From Bacteroidales bacterium UBA3630 (lineage in GTDB: Bacteria > Bacteroidota > Bacteroidia > Bacteroidales > P3), in assembly GCA_002373995.1 (NCBI GenBank), contig DFLB01000032.1:67145-91649 (forward strand): 24,505 nucleotides of DNA, read 5' to 3'. Below, piece after piece: positions 1 through 6,906 of the stretch; the stretch's first letter is position 1; each line of letters opens with the position of its first letter. The notes under the pieces are model-generated. The model saw nothing but the letters and a program-made list of their open reading frames with translations, was not told where the DNA came from and made no database searches. The translations under genes were made by a program, and so were the position numbers.

Positions 1-1
1 G

Positions 2-214
2 CGTTCGAGCAGCCCGAGCCGTAGCAGCGGTAGCTACAGCAGCCCGTCGCGTTCGAGCAGTCCGAGTCGCAGCAGCAGTAGCTACAGCAGCCCGTCGCGC
101 TCGAGCAGTCCGAGTCGTAGCAGCAGTAGCTACAGCAGCCCGTCGCGCTCGAGCAGCCCGAGCCGCAGCAGCAGTAGTTACAGCAGCCCGTCGCGTTCGA
201 GCAGCCCGAGCCGT
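2..214 (+). repeat. 48-bp in-frame tandem repeat, 4 full copies plus partial
   Basis: Copies lie at 2-49, 50-97, 98-145 and 146-193, and a 21-base partial copy ends at 214. Each encodes 16 residues beginning RSSSPSR and ending YSSPS. Copies differ almost only at synonymous third positions (cgt/cgc, agc/agt), except that copy 1 has a Gly where the others have Ser. The array probably continues before base 1. Confidence 0.95.
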
Positions 215-865
215 GCGGGTGTCAGCGGCCGTGAGGCCGGACGCACGCCGTCGGCATCGCGTGCGGGTGTATCGACCCCGTCAGGTGGCCGTCCGGCAGC
301 ATCGGTGGCAAGAGGATCTTCTTCGCATGGGCCGGCAGTGTATCCTTCTCCCAGCCGCGGAGAAGGGCACGGGTATGCGCGGCCAGGCCGCCCCGGTGGT
401 GTTCTGCCTCCGGCAGCAAGGCCTATCCATCCGGCACCCTACTTCCACCATCCGTGGCACGGCTATGTGGTGCATTGCCACCCCATCTTCTGGGACCCGC
501 TGCCTCCGCGTCCCTGGTACTGGCCTGGTTTCTGGCACTACTGCAACAGCTACTGGTATGACTATCATGTGACTGATGTCGTCGTGGTGCGGCAATACGT
601 ACAGGACACCTACCATGTGGACATGGTTACCTATGGCATCAGCGGAGATATCATGTACGCCATAGTCCGCGATGGCGGCAGCACCTACCTGCAGGTCTAT
701 GACAAAGACGACCATCTGCTGGCAGAGCAGAAGATCAACAGGAAATACTGCAACATGGTCATCGACAGCGAGAACGGTGGTTGCTGGATCAGCAAGAAGC
801 ACAACAAGGACGCCCTCCTCTTCATCTGGGCCGATGGGCAACTGCTTATCTATGAGGCCGATTAA
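2..865 (+). CDS. Ser-rich repeat protein with aromatic C-terminal part, 5'-truncated
   Basis: The reading frame is open from base 2 to the stop at 863-865 (287 codons seen), so the start lies before the window. The N-terminal part is four in-frame copies of a 16-residue Arg/Ser/Pro/Tyr unit plus a partial fifth. A Gly/Pro/Arg linker follows, then a segment very rich in His, Pro, Trp and Tyr (roughly residues 140-190 of the visible part). The C-terminal ~95 residues look globular (strands such as DIMYAIVRDGG and YLQVYDKDDHLL). I do not recognise a named family. The low-complexity start suggests a surface or periplasmic linker protein, but no signal peptide can be checked because the N-terminus is missing. 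A strong hairpin terminator follows directly. The coding call is secure from frame continuity; function is unknown. Confidence 0.8.
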   Translation, partial: RSSSPSRSSGSYSSPSRSSSPSRSSSSYSSPSRSSSPSRSSSSYSSPSRSSSPSRSSSSYSSPSRSSSPSRAGVSGREAGRTPSASRAGVSTPSGGRPAASVARGSSSHGPAVYPSPSRGEGHGYARPGRPGGVLPPAARPIHPAPYFHHPWHGYVVHCHPIFWDPLPPRPWYWPGFWHYCNSYWYDYHVTDVVVVRQYVQDTYHVDMVTYGISGDIMYAIVRDGGSTYLQVYDKDDHLLAEQKINRKYCNMVIDSENGGCWISKKHNKDALLFIWADGQLLIYEAD

Positions 866-883
866 CGGCGAAAGAAAAATGCA

Positions 884-925
884 AAGGGAGCCTGTACGAT
901 ATGTGCAGGCTCCTTCTTTTTTTTT
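884..925 (+). terminator. Rho-independent terminator of the Ser-rich repeat gene
   Basis: GGAGCCTG (887-894) pairs perfectly with CAGGCTCC (906-913) across a loop of about 11 bases. A nearly pure T run (914-925) follows. It lies about 20 bases after the stop codon. Confidence 0.9.
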
Positions 926-1005
926 GATTAAATGTAACAATTTTGGTATTTTTTCGTTATAACAATAGGTCAACCTCACAGTTGAAATGAGGTAGTGATG
1001 TATGA

Positions 1006-1048
1006 AATAAAAGGAAGAGCCTCCCCGATTGGGGGGAGGCTCTTCCTT
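1006..1048 (-). terminator. Terminator of the aspartate aminotransferase unit
   Basis: A perfect 16-bp stem (1011-1026 with 1033-1048) has a 6-base loop. On the minus strand it is followed by a TTTTATTT tail. It lies 20 bases past the aminotransferase stop and faces the terminator at 884-925, so the two convergent units are insulated. Confidence 0.9.
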
Positions 1049-1068
1049 GTTGAGTGTGTGCCGAAAGA

Positions 1069-2271
1069 TTATTGCAGCTTGGCAAGGGCCTCCTTGATGC
1101 GGCGGAGGGCTTCGCGGAGGAGGTCCTCGGAGGTGGCATAGGAGAGGCGGATGCAGCTGTCGTCGCCGAAGGCGGAGCCCATAACGGTGGCCACGTTGGC
1201 CTCGTTGAGGAGGTAGAAGGCCATATCGGTCGAGTTCTCAATCTTCTTGCCGCCAAACGATTTGCCGTAGTAGGCGCTGACGTCGGGGAAGAAGTAGAAG
1301 GCGCCCTGCGGCAGGCGAACCTTGAGGCCGGGGATGTCGCAGAGGAGCTTGTAGACCATGTCGCGGCGCTGCTGGAAGATGTTGCGCATGTCGATGATGT
1401 CCTTCGAGGTCTTGGGGTCCATGAGCATGGCGCAGACGGTGGCCTTCTGTGCGATGGAGCAGGTGGCGCTGGTCACCTGGCCCTGCAGTTTGTTGGCGGC
1501 CTTGGCGATGACGGTGGGGGCGGCGATGAAGCCGATGCGCCAGCCGGTCATGGCGAAGCCCTTGGCCACGCCGTTGACGGTGATGACGCGCTCTTTCACC
1601 TCCGGGAACTGGGCGATGCTCTCGTGCTTGCCCACGAAGTTGATGTGCTCGTAGATCTCGTCGGCCATGACGAAGAGGTTCTCGTGGCGGGCGACCACTT
1701 CGGCGATGCCTTTCAGTTCTTCCTTGGTGTAGAGCATGCCGGTGGGGTTGCTGGGGGAGGAGAACATGATGAGCTTGGTGCGGGGGGTGATGGCGGCTTC
1801 GAGCTGCTCGGGCGTGACCTTGAAGTCGTTTTCGAGCTTGGTTTTCACGAAGACGCACTTGCCTTCGGCGAGGCGGACGAACTCTTTGTAGGAGACCCAG
1901 AAGGGGGTGGGGATGATGACCTCGTCGCCGGGGTTGATGAGGCATTGGACCACCTGGAAGAGGCTCTGCTTGGCGCCGGTGGAGACGACGATCTGCTCGG
2001 GTTTGTACTCGAGGCCGTTGTCGCGGCGGAGCTTGGTGCAGATGGCCTCGCGCAGGTCGGGGTAGCCGGGCACAGGGGGATAGTGGGTGAAGTTGTCGTC
2101 GATGGCTTTCTTGGCGGCTTCCTTGACGGCTTCGGGGGTGTTGAAGTCGGGTTCGCCGATGGAGAGACTGATGACATCTTTGCCTTGGGCTTTGAGTTCG
2201 CGGGCTTTGGCGGTCATGGCGAGAGTCTCGCTCTCGGCCATATTGAGAATTCTATTTGACAGGATTTCCAT
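1069..2271 (-). CDS. aspC: Pyridoxal-phosphate aspartate aminotransferase, class I, subgroup Ib
   Basis: The 400-residue product has the full fold-type I aminotransferase set: the SPSNPTG loop (residues 172-178), Asp204 in MADEIY for the pyridine nitrogen, the Schiff-base Lys237 in GVAKGFAMTGWRIG, and the carboxylate-binding Arg375 in CIRLSYA. This is the subgroup Ib pattern (as in Thermus and Bacillus), which interconverts aspartate/2-oxoglutarate and oxaloacetate/glutamate in the cytoplasm. Length is normal. The ATG at 2271 opens directly into the usual N-terminal SNRILNMAESET segment. It is the last gene of a minus unit behind a GtrA-family gene (37-base gap, no obvious promoter between them). 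Some subgroup Ib enzymes also use prephenate or aromatic substrates, so exact specificity is inferred. Confidence 0.95.
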   Translation of the reverse strand: MEILSNRILNMAESETLAMTAKARELKAQGKDVISLSIGEPDFNTPEAVKEAAKKAIDDNFTHYPPVPGYPDLREAICTKLRRDNGLEYKPEQIVVSTGAKQSLFQVVQCLINPGDEVIIPTPFWVSYKEFVRLAEGKCVFVKTKLENDFKVTPEQLEAAITPRTKLIMFSSPSNPTGMLYTKEELKGIAEVVARHENLFVMADEIYEHINFVGKHESIAQFPEVKERVITVNGVAKGFAMTGWRIGFIAAPTVIAKAANKLQGQVTSATCSIAQKATVCAMLMDPKTSKDIIDMRNIFQQRRDMVYKLLCDIPGLKVRLPQGAFYFFPDVSAYYGKSFGGKKIENSTDMAFYLLNEANVATVMGSAFGDDSCIRLSYATSEDLLREALRRIKEALAKLQ

Positions 2272-2308
2272 GATATTGAATGTGTTAATGTGTGAATGCG
2301 TTCATGTG

Positions 2309-2746
2309 TCAGTGGCGCTGTCTAAAGGTGAAGAGTATGTTGCCGAAGAAGTTCCAGAGGGTGGTGACGGCGATGGCTACGAGTTTGAAGAGGTAGAAGA
2401 CGTCGATATTGATGCCCAGCAGAGAGATGGTGGCGCTGTAGGCCTGGGGCCACAGGAGCGACGACAGGTAGAGCACCCCGTTGTTGATGCCGAGTCCGAT
2501 GATGCTAACGATCAGGAACTTGGCGTATTCTTTGCCGACTTCTTTGTCTTTGCTGCGGAAAGTCCAGATGCGGTTGAGGAAGTAGTTGCTGGTGGCTGCG
2601 GCGGTGAAGCTGATGGTGTTGGCCCAGAGGTCGGGGAGACCGACAAGGTCGCGCAAAAGGATGAGCACACCGAAATCGACAATCATGCCGCTGGCGCCGA
2701 CGATGCCGAACTTCAGGAATTTGATGATGAGCGGTCGAAGCTCCAT
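2309..2746 (-). CDS. GtrA-family four-helix membrane protein
   Basis: This 145-residue protein has four hydrophobic helices (about residues 8-28, 36-58, 76-98 and 108-135). It carries the GtrA/DPMS signatures: FLKFGIVGASGMIVDFGV in helix 1, NYFLNRIWTF after helix 2, and WNFFGNILFTFR at the C-terminus. GtrA proteins are thought to flip or present polyprenyl-linked sugars used in cell-surface glycan modification. No glycosyltransferase partner adjoins it; one lies about 20 kb away at 22706. It starts 3 bases after the stop of the secreted-protein gene, so the two are co-transcribed. The family call is firm; the substrate is unknown. Confidence 0.92.
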   Translation of the reverse strand: MELRPLIIKFLKFGIVGASGMIVDFGVLILLRDLVGLPDLWANTISFTAAATSNYFLNRIWTFRSKDKEVGKEYAKFLIVSIIGLGINNGVLYLSSLLWPQAYSATISLLGINIDVFYLFKLVAIAVTTLWNFFGNILFTFRQRH

Positions 2747-2749
2747 CTG

Positions 2750-3382
2750 TCAGAATTGTTTCTCGGCGTCTGTGTGTATGATACCGGTCTTGCGGACTTT
2801 CTGTTTCTTGTTGCCTTTGGGCTTGCTGATGCGAGGCTGCGGTTTGGCAACGCGCGGCAGGTATTGAGTGTCGCCTGTTTCGTTGACTTCAAGGCCATAG
2901 ACTTTGCGGGTGGTGAGGTTGCACTTGATGTGCCAGAAGTGGGCGCATCCGCCGCGCGTGAGGAGGATGTCGCTGGCCAGCCTGTCGTCGGTCAGGTTGT
3001 CGTCCCAGAGGAAGTTGGCCCAGATGATGTGGTCGCCGCGGTCGTTGGTGAAGCCTACGTATTGGCGGCGGTACATGCGCATGTGTTCGTCGATGATCGG
3101 GCACATGCCTTGCTGGTTGTAGTGGTCGCGGTTGACGTAGGAGATGCGTTTCTGTATCAGACGTTCGGCATCGGCGATTTCTTCGTCGGTGGGAGTGAAG
3201 CGGCCGTCTTGGTTTTCGACGGTGAAGTCGACCTCCCAATCTTGATGGAAGGACCATCCGTGGTAGTTGATGCCTTTCATTTCCACCACTTTCCATTTCT
3301 CGGTGGGTTCGACGTATTCTTGAGCCTTCACGATGGTGGCCAGGAGCACCAGTATTGTGGCAAAAATCAGTCTTTTTATCAT
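2750..3382 (-). CDS. Secreted protein of unknown function, signal peptidase I substrate
   Basis: From the ATG at 3382 the product is 210 residues. It has a clear signal peptide (MIKRLIFATILVLLATIVKA) and a predicted cut before Gln-Glu. An upstream in-frame TTG at 3409 would add nine residues, but it lies inside the -7 promoter element and is rejected. The mature protein has no family I can name. It is rich in Trp, Tyr and Asp, contains HIIWANFLWDD and GGCAHFWHIKCNLTTRKVYGLEVNETGDTQYLP, and ends in a basic Lys/Arg tail. It is the first gene of the unit that continues with gtrA-like and aspC. The export prediction is solid; function is unknown. Confidence 0.85.
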   Translation of the reverse strand: MIKRLIFATILVLLATIVKAQEYVEPTEKWKVVEMKGINYHGWSFHQDWEVDFTVENQDGRFTPTDEEIADAERLIQKRISYVNRDHYNQQGMCPIIDEHMRMYRRQYVGFTNDRGDHIIWANFLWDDNLTDDRLASDILLTRGGCAHFWHIKCNLTTRKVYGLEVNETGDTQYLPRVAKPQPRISKPKGNKKQKVRKTGIIHTDAEKQF

Positions 3383-3405
3383 GCTGTTGATATTAATTTG
3401 CAAAT

Positions 3406-3438
3406 GCAAAGATACTCATATTTCGGCATCTGGACAAA
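3406..3438 (-). promoter_or_regulatory. Bacteroidota promoter of the secreted protein-GtrA-aspC unit
   Basis: On the minus strand, -33 TTTG (3438-3435), a 20-base spacer and -7 TATCTTTGC (3414-3406) match the Bacteroidota primary sigma pattern. Transcription should start near 3400, which fixes the translation start at 3382. Confidence 0.85.
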
Positions 3439-3442
3439 TTTT

Positions 3443-3474
3443 TTTTCCATTTAGCAAAAAAGTAGTATATTTGC
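3443..3474 (+). promoter_or_regulatory. Promoter of the CoA-transferase subunit A gene
   Basis: A -7 element TATATTTGC sits at 3466-3474. The -33 position is T-rich rather than TTTG. The leader to the ATG at 3520 is about 40 bases, A-rich, with no Shine-Dalgarno sequence. It is divergent from the promoter at 3406-3438. Confidence 0.75.
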
Positions 3475-3519
3475 ACGCTGAAAATGATAACGAAAGAAGC
3501 AACAAAATAGTATATTATT

Positions 3520-4167
3520 ATGAAGAAATTTGTCACTATCAAAGAAGCCGCCGACATGATTCACGACGGTATGACTGTCATGGTGGGAGGCTTTTTGGGA
3601 GTGGGTAATCCCATTGCCCTCATTGACGAGCTTGTGGCTCGCAATGTCAAAGACCTTACGATTATCTGCAACGACACTGCCTATCCCGAAGTGGGTGTTG
3701 GCAAGCTGATTACGAACCATCAGGTGAAGGCCCTCATCGCCACGCATATCGGCACGAACAACAACACGATTGACCAGATGAATGCTGGCGAGTTGAAGGT
3801 GACTTTGCAGCCGCAGGGCACGCTGGCCGAGCAGATCCGCGCTGCTGGCGCAGGTCTCGGTGGTGTGCTGACCCAGACGGGTCTGGGCACGGTGGTGGAG
3901 AACGGCAAGCAGAAGGTGACTGTCGACGGCAAGGAGTACTTGCTGGAGAAGCCGGTGCGTGCCGACGTGGCTATTATCGGCGCCAACATTGCCGACGAGA
4001 GCGGCAACCTGGTCTACAAGGGCACGAGCCAGAACTTCAGCCCGATGATGGCTACCGCTGCCGACACGGTGATTGTCGAACCTCAGGAGATTGTTGCCAC
4101 CGGCAGCATTGCTCCGGAGAACGTCAAGACGCCCGGCATCTTCGTTGACTACGTCATCAAGAAGTAA
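3520..4167 (+). CDS. atoD: 3-oxoacid / butyrate-acetoacetate CoA-transferase subunit A (AtoD-like)
   Basis: The 215-residue product matches the alpha chain of family I CoA-transferases. It has the N-terminal GGFLGVGNPIALIDEL signature (residues 23-38) and a well-conserved body through the C-terminal region (VEPQEIVATGSIAPENVKTPGIFVDYVI). The enzyme moves CoA between acetoacetate (or butyrate) and acetate/acyl-CoA in the cytoplasm. The catalytic glutamate is on subunit B, normally encoded nearby. No subunit B gene exists in this window: a stem-loop follows the stop, then an opposite-strand cassette. The kal gene at 7047 belongs to the same lysine-fermentation pathway, so the likely ancestral role is the CoA-transfer step of lysine to acetate plus butyrate. 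The family is certain; the exact acyl substrate is inferred. Confidence 0.9.
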   Translation: MKKFVTIKEAADMIHDGMTVMVGGFLGVGNPIALIDELVARNVKDLTIICNDTAYPEVGVGKLITNHQVKALIATHIGTNNNTIDQMNAGELKVTLQPQGTLAEQIRAAGAGLGGVLTQTGLGTVVENGKQKVTVDGKEYLLEKPVRADVAIIGANIADESGNLVYKGTSQNFSPMMATAADTVIVEPQEIVATGSIAPENVKTPGIFVDYVIKK

Positions 4168-4203
4168 GAGTGAACTTCGGCAGGCAACCGACCTGTCCCA
4201 ACC

Positions 4204-4241
4204 AATCAAGCCGGTAGAGTGTATGCTCTATCGGCTTGATT
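4204..4241. terminator. Stem-loop between convergent atoD-like and DUF262-HNH genes
   Basis: A 16-bp stem (4204-4219 with 4226-4241, one mismatched or wobble pair) with a 6-base loop lies 37 bases after the atoD stop and 44 bases past the stop of the opposite gene. It lacks a strong T run on either strand. It probably acts as a bidirectional terminator or mRNA end barrier. Confidence 0.65.
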
Positions 4242-4284
4242 ATTGGACAACACCGAGCGAAATAAGGTCTCTTAAGGACACTTT

Positions 4285-5448
4285 TTACCTGTTGCCTTTG
4301 GCGCGGTTATGGGTGAGGCATAGCAACTGGCAGTTGTCCTCGGTGGTGGCGCCGCCATGGCTCCAGGCCTCCACGTGGTCGGCATCCATCTCCTTTTCGC
4401 CCCATATCTTGGTGCGGCGGGCTTCGTGGCCCATGGCGCACAGTGGACAGTTGCTGACACCTCTGCGTCGGGCCTCCTCGGTCTGTCGTTTGTAGACGCG
4501 GCGCTTGGTGGCATCGTCAAACACGCGGACGTCCAGCAGGCGTGTGTCCTGCTCACCGCCGAGCAGGTATTCGAATATGCCTTTGCGGTTCTTCACACAT
4601 GGGTCGTCCATCAGTTCGGCGGCGCGGGCTGTCAGTCTCTTCTGGTCATAGGGCTGTTTGTGATATTCATCGTATAGCTGCCCCCACCTAAGGCCACACA
4701 TCTCGTTGTAGTAGTCGGCAAAGATACTTTCCACCCAGGCGATGACATCGTTGAAATGAGCCTGTAGCTCGTCGATCTGCGTGTCGCGACGGTGCTGTTG
4801 CATATATTCCTCCACCTGTCCGTGACTCACCCAGTCGAGGGCGGTGTTGAGTATTTCCTGCCGCTTTACCGAGCCACGCACGTAGGCACTCCACTTCTGC
4901 ACATTGGCGTTGCGGCTGTTGCTGAACACGGCGCGGGCTTGGGTAACGAAGGGGCCGCTGTAGACGGCGTTCAGTTCCTCCTGCGCGTTGAGCGGGATGC
5001 CGGCGATGTTGATGGTCTGGAACCATTGCTTTATCTCACTCTCCGTCCCTTCGCATTCGTATACCAGTAGAGGGGTGTCCTCTATCAGCGTCTGTTTGTC
5101 CTTCGGCAGGGCGTGGAAACGGTAGGGCAGATCGTTGCTCATCACGGAGAACTTGTCTGTCAGGAAGCGTCCCAGCGAGGTGATGCGCTGCTGCCCGTCG
5201 AGCACCTCCAGCCGTCCGTCGGGCAGGCGGTTGAAATAGAGCAGTCCCAAGGGATACCGTTTCAGCACCGAGTCGATAACTGCCACTTCTTTCTTGCCGT
5301 TGTCTTCGGCGTAGAGGTAGTTGCGCTGGTACTCCGGCTGGATGGTCAGCCGTCCGGAAAGCCCGTAGAGGCCCTTTTCCTCCAGTTCGTTGTAGACAAA
5401 GCCGTCGCACAGTTCGGCGACGGTGTATTGTTTCAGATCGGTGTGCAT
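4285..5448 (-). CDS. DUF262-HNH fusion nuclease, putative restriction component
   Basis: The 387-residue protein starts with a DUF262 (GmrS-like, ParB/sulfiredoxin-type) domain: IQPEYQRNY at 37-43 and the signature DGQQR at 84-88. A helical middle follows. It ends in an HNH nuclease module with CPLC (334-337), DADHVEAWSHGG (355-366, His358 likely metal or catalytic), Asn372 and CLTHN (377-381). DUF262 proteins in GmrSD, SspE and BrxU use this domain for nucleotide-dependent sensing or cleavage in defence. The gene begins 3 bases after the stop of the EcoRI-family methyltransferase, so the two form one unit. I infer that the nuclease cuts DNA lacking (or carrying) the partner's methyl mark. 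All recognisable catalytic residues are present. Cleavage specificity cannot be read from sequence. Confidence 0.9.
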   Translation of the reverse strand: MHTDLKQYTVAELCDGFVYNELEEKGLYGLSGRLTIQPEYQRNYLYAEDNGKKEVAVIDSVLKRYPLGLLYFNRLPDGRLEVLDGQQRITSLGRFLTDKFSVMSNDLPYRFHALPKDKQTLIEDTPLLVYECEGTESEIKQWFQTINIAGIPLNAQEELNAVYSGPFVTQARAVFSNSRNANVQKWSAYVRGSVKRQEILNTALDWVSHGQVEEYMQQHRRDTQIDELQAHFNDVIAWVESIFADYYNEMCGLRWGQLYDEYHKQPYDQKRLTARAAELMDDPCVKNRKGIFEYLLGGEQDTRLLDVRVFDDATKRRVYKRQTEEARRRGVSNCPLCAMGHEARRTKIWGEKEMDADHVEAWSHGGATTEDNCQLLCLTHNRAKGNR

Positions 5449-5451
5449 GGT

Positions 5452-6573
5452 TTATTGTTTTTTTCGGATTAGTATTCTGGCGTAGGTATTTTTCCCTTTA
5501 ATAAGCGGTCTGGCATCTTTACCACCTTTAAATGGAATGCCAACTATTTCTGGATCATAACCAGCAGATGCGCTCATCCCGATTATCTCGAATTGCTCAG
5601 GACAATACTTATCCAAGAAAGAGATAGGCACGCCCATGACCCCTTCATAATCAGATGGAATAGCGTCGGTATAGGGAATCTCTATCGCATCATAGTTATC
5701 ATAGTTCTTGTAATCTTGATTTGCAACTTGTTTATGTTTACTGTAACGAATATTATCTGCCATTGTCATAAGTTCCAATGGTTGATGGCGACGACCGTGT
5801 TCTATATTTGTAAACCATACGCTGGATGATCTGCCATAAATTTTGCCGTTCAATACTCTGTATTTGCTTCCTTCTTTACCCTGAGTTATAAAAGAATTAA
5901 CCATACTATCTGGTATCTCAAACAGCAAGTCCTGACTCATCGGAGTTTTCCCTACCCATAGTAGGTTGTTTTTTATAAGACGAAAAACCTCTTTATATGT
6001 TATACAGTTTTTGTTTGCAATAAGTAGTATTTTTTTCTTTGTGGATAAAGCCCATGCAAGAAACTCGCGGAACAGTGAGAACGGCGGATTGGTAACTATC
6101 ACGTCTGCCTCGTCGCGGAGCTGGGTTACCTCTTTGCTGCGGAAGTCGCCGTCGCCTTTCAGGTAGTCCCATTTCAGGTCGTTGATGTCGATGCGGCGGT
6201 CGCCGTTGCCGTCGCGGTCGAGGATGAAGATTTTGCCGTGCGAACGGGTCTTATGCTTATCGTACTTTGGTGAACGGGTTTCAAACTCGGTCTCGAAGAG
6301 AGAGAGCTGTATACCATAGCGTTCCTGCTTGCGCTCGATGGCATAGCTGGTGCTGATAAGTTTCTTCAGTCCCAGACGCTCGAAGTTCTGTGCAAAGTAT
6401 TTGGTGAAGTTGCTCCACTCCGGGTCGTCGCAAGGCAGCAATACTGTTTTGCCCCGGAAGAGGTCGGGGTTGTAGTCGAGGTAGGCCTCCACCTCGCGCT
6501 CTATGTCGTAGTACTGAGTGTAGAACTCGTCTTGTTTCGACTCGCGGGCATTGGTCAATGTGGTGTTTGCCAT
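5452..6573 (-). CDS. Adenine-specific DNA methyltransferase, EcoRI-methylase family
   Basis: The 373-residue protein has the catalytic NPPF motif (162-165, in VIVTNPPFSLF) of N6-adenine methyltransferases. Its overall pattern (N-terminal DEFYTQYYDIEREVEAYL and LLPCDDPEWSNFTKYF, C-terminal EIVGIPFKGGKDARPLIKGKN) is that of the EcoRI-methylase family. It transfers a methyl group from S-adenosylmethionine to adenine in a target site; the site cannot be read from sequence. It is the first gene of a two-gene unit with the DUF262-HNH nuclease, so it probably protects self DNA. Base composition changes inside the gene: the catalytic half (6110-6573) is GC-rich like its neighbours, and the C-terminal half (5460-6060) is AT-rich. 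The ATG at 6573 directly follows a leader hairpin. Confidence 0.93.
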   Translation of the reverse strand: MANTTLTNARESKQDEFYTQYYDIEREVEAYLDYNPDLFRGKTVLLPCDDPEWSNFTKYFAQNFERLGLKKLISTSYAIERKQERYGIQLSLFETEFETRSPKYDKHKTRSHGKIFILDRDGNGDRRIDINDLKWDYLKGDGDFRSKEVTQLRDEADVIVTNPPFSLFREFLAWALSTKKKILLIANKNCITYKEVFRLIKNNLLWVGKTPMSQDLLFEIPDSMVNSFITQGKEGSKYRVLNGKIYGRSSSVWFTNIEHGRRHQPLELMTMADNIRYSKHKQVANQDYKNYDNYDAIEIPYTDAIPSDYEGVMGVPISFLDKYCPEQFEIIGMSASAGYDPEIVGIPFKGGKDARPLIKGKNTYARILIRKKQ

Positions 6574-6574
6574 T

Positions 6575-6868
6575 GTGATTGACAGCCTGTTTGTGCATTG
6601 CCATCAATCACTATAGGATACAAGAAAGGTGTAGACCTTTCTATCACATTCACGAGGAGCGTCGGATGAACCTCGCCTATACGCTTAGATAGTCCACACC
6701 TAATGGTGTAAACATACTAATTCAGCGTATAGTAAGAGTCTGTCCACTCTCTCCGTGAACTATTATCCAAAAAGAAATCTCCAGTTTCCGACGCTTTTGA
6801 TTCGAATGTGAATAATAGTAATGCTGTTAATAATTCAATTCGTCATGTCCCATTCCTCTCGGGACATT
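6575..6868 (-). ncRNA. Candidate structured 5' leader RNA of the methyltransferase unit
   Basis: The ~295-base leader holds several helices, all found by eye. (a) ATGTCCC 6845-6851 pairs with 6861-6867. (b) TCACATTC 6644-6651 pairs with 6804-6811. (c) AGCGTCGGA 6658-6666 pairs with 6787-6795. (d) CTATACGCT 6677-6685 pairs with 6724-6732. (e) ACACC 6696-6700 pairs with 6705-6709. (f) AGAGT 6735-6739 pairs with 6746-6750. (g) AGAAAGGT 6623-6630 pairs with 6635-6642. (h) GTGATTGA 6575-6582 pairs with 6604-6611, adjoining the start codon. Helices b, c and d nest as a branched fold. On the minus strand the loop bases 6699-6691 can instead pair with 6637-6629 over nine pairs, one of them G-U, which suggests a switch. 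No long coding frame with a start codon lies here. It could be a cis-regulator or a separate RNA. Confidence 0.6.
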
Positions 6869-6874
6869 GCAGCT

Positions 6875-6906
6875 GCAAAATTACGCAAAATAAAAAGACT
6901 GGCAAA
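6875..6906 (-). promoter_or_regulatory. Promoter of the methyltransferase/nuclease unit
   Basis: On the minus strand, -33 TTTG (6906-6903), exactly 19 bases and -7 TAATTTTGC (6883-6875) form a perfect match to the Bacteroidota consensus. Transcription should begin near 6868, giving a leader of about 295 bases. Confidence 0.88.

Noticed and set aside
2..214. Repeat array that could be taken for CRISPR
   Set aside because: Units are contiguous without spacers, keep an open reading frame and vary at synonymous positions, so it is a coding tandem repeat.
1054..2259. Long plus-strand open frame (401 codons) opposite aspC
   Set aside because: The product is Gly/Ala/Val/Asp-rich with no domain. 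It mirrors codon composition of the real aminotransferase on the other strand, which has full catalytic motifs.
3383..3409. Upstream TTG start for the secreted protein
   Set aside because: It lies inside the -7 element TATCTTTGC, so it would not be in the transcript. The ATG at 3382 begins a perfect signal peptide.
2087..3454. Plus-strand open frame of 455 codons across the GtrA and secreted-protein genes
   Set aside because: The acidic, low-complexity translation covers two recognisable minus-strand genes and their promoter. It is a shadow.
6575..6868. Retron-like or group II intron-like RNA
   Set aside because: No reverse transcriptase gene is nearby and no domain V-like hairpin was seen. 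The region reads as a leader of the methyltransferase unit.
6574..6868. Short upstream peptides (about 10-12 codons) in the methyltransferase leader
   Set aside because: Two tiny frames exist (for example 12 codons from an ATG near 6713) but show no conserved feature. The helices explain the sequence better.
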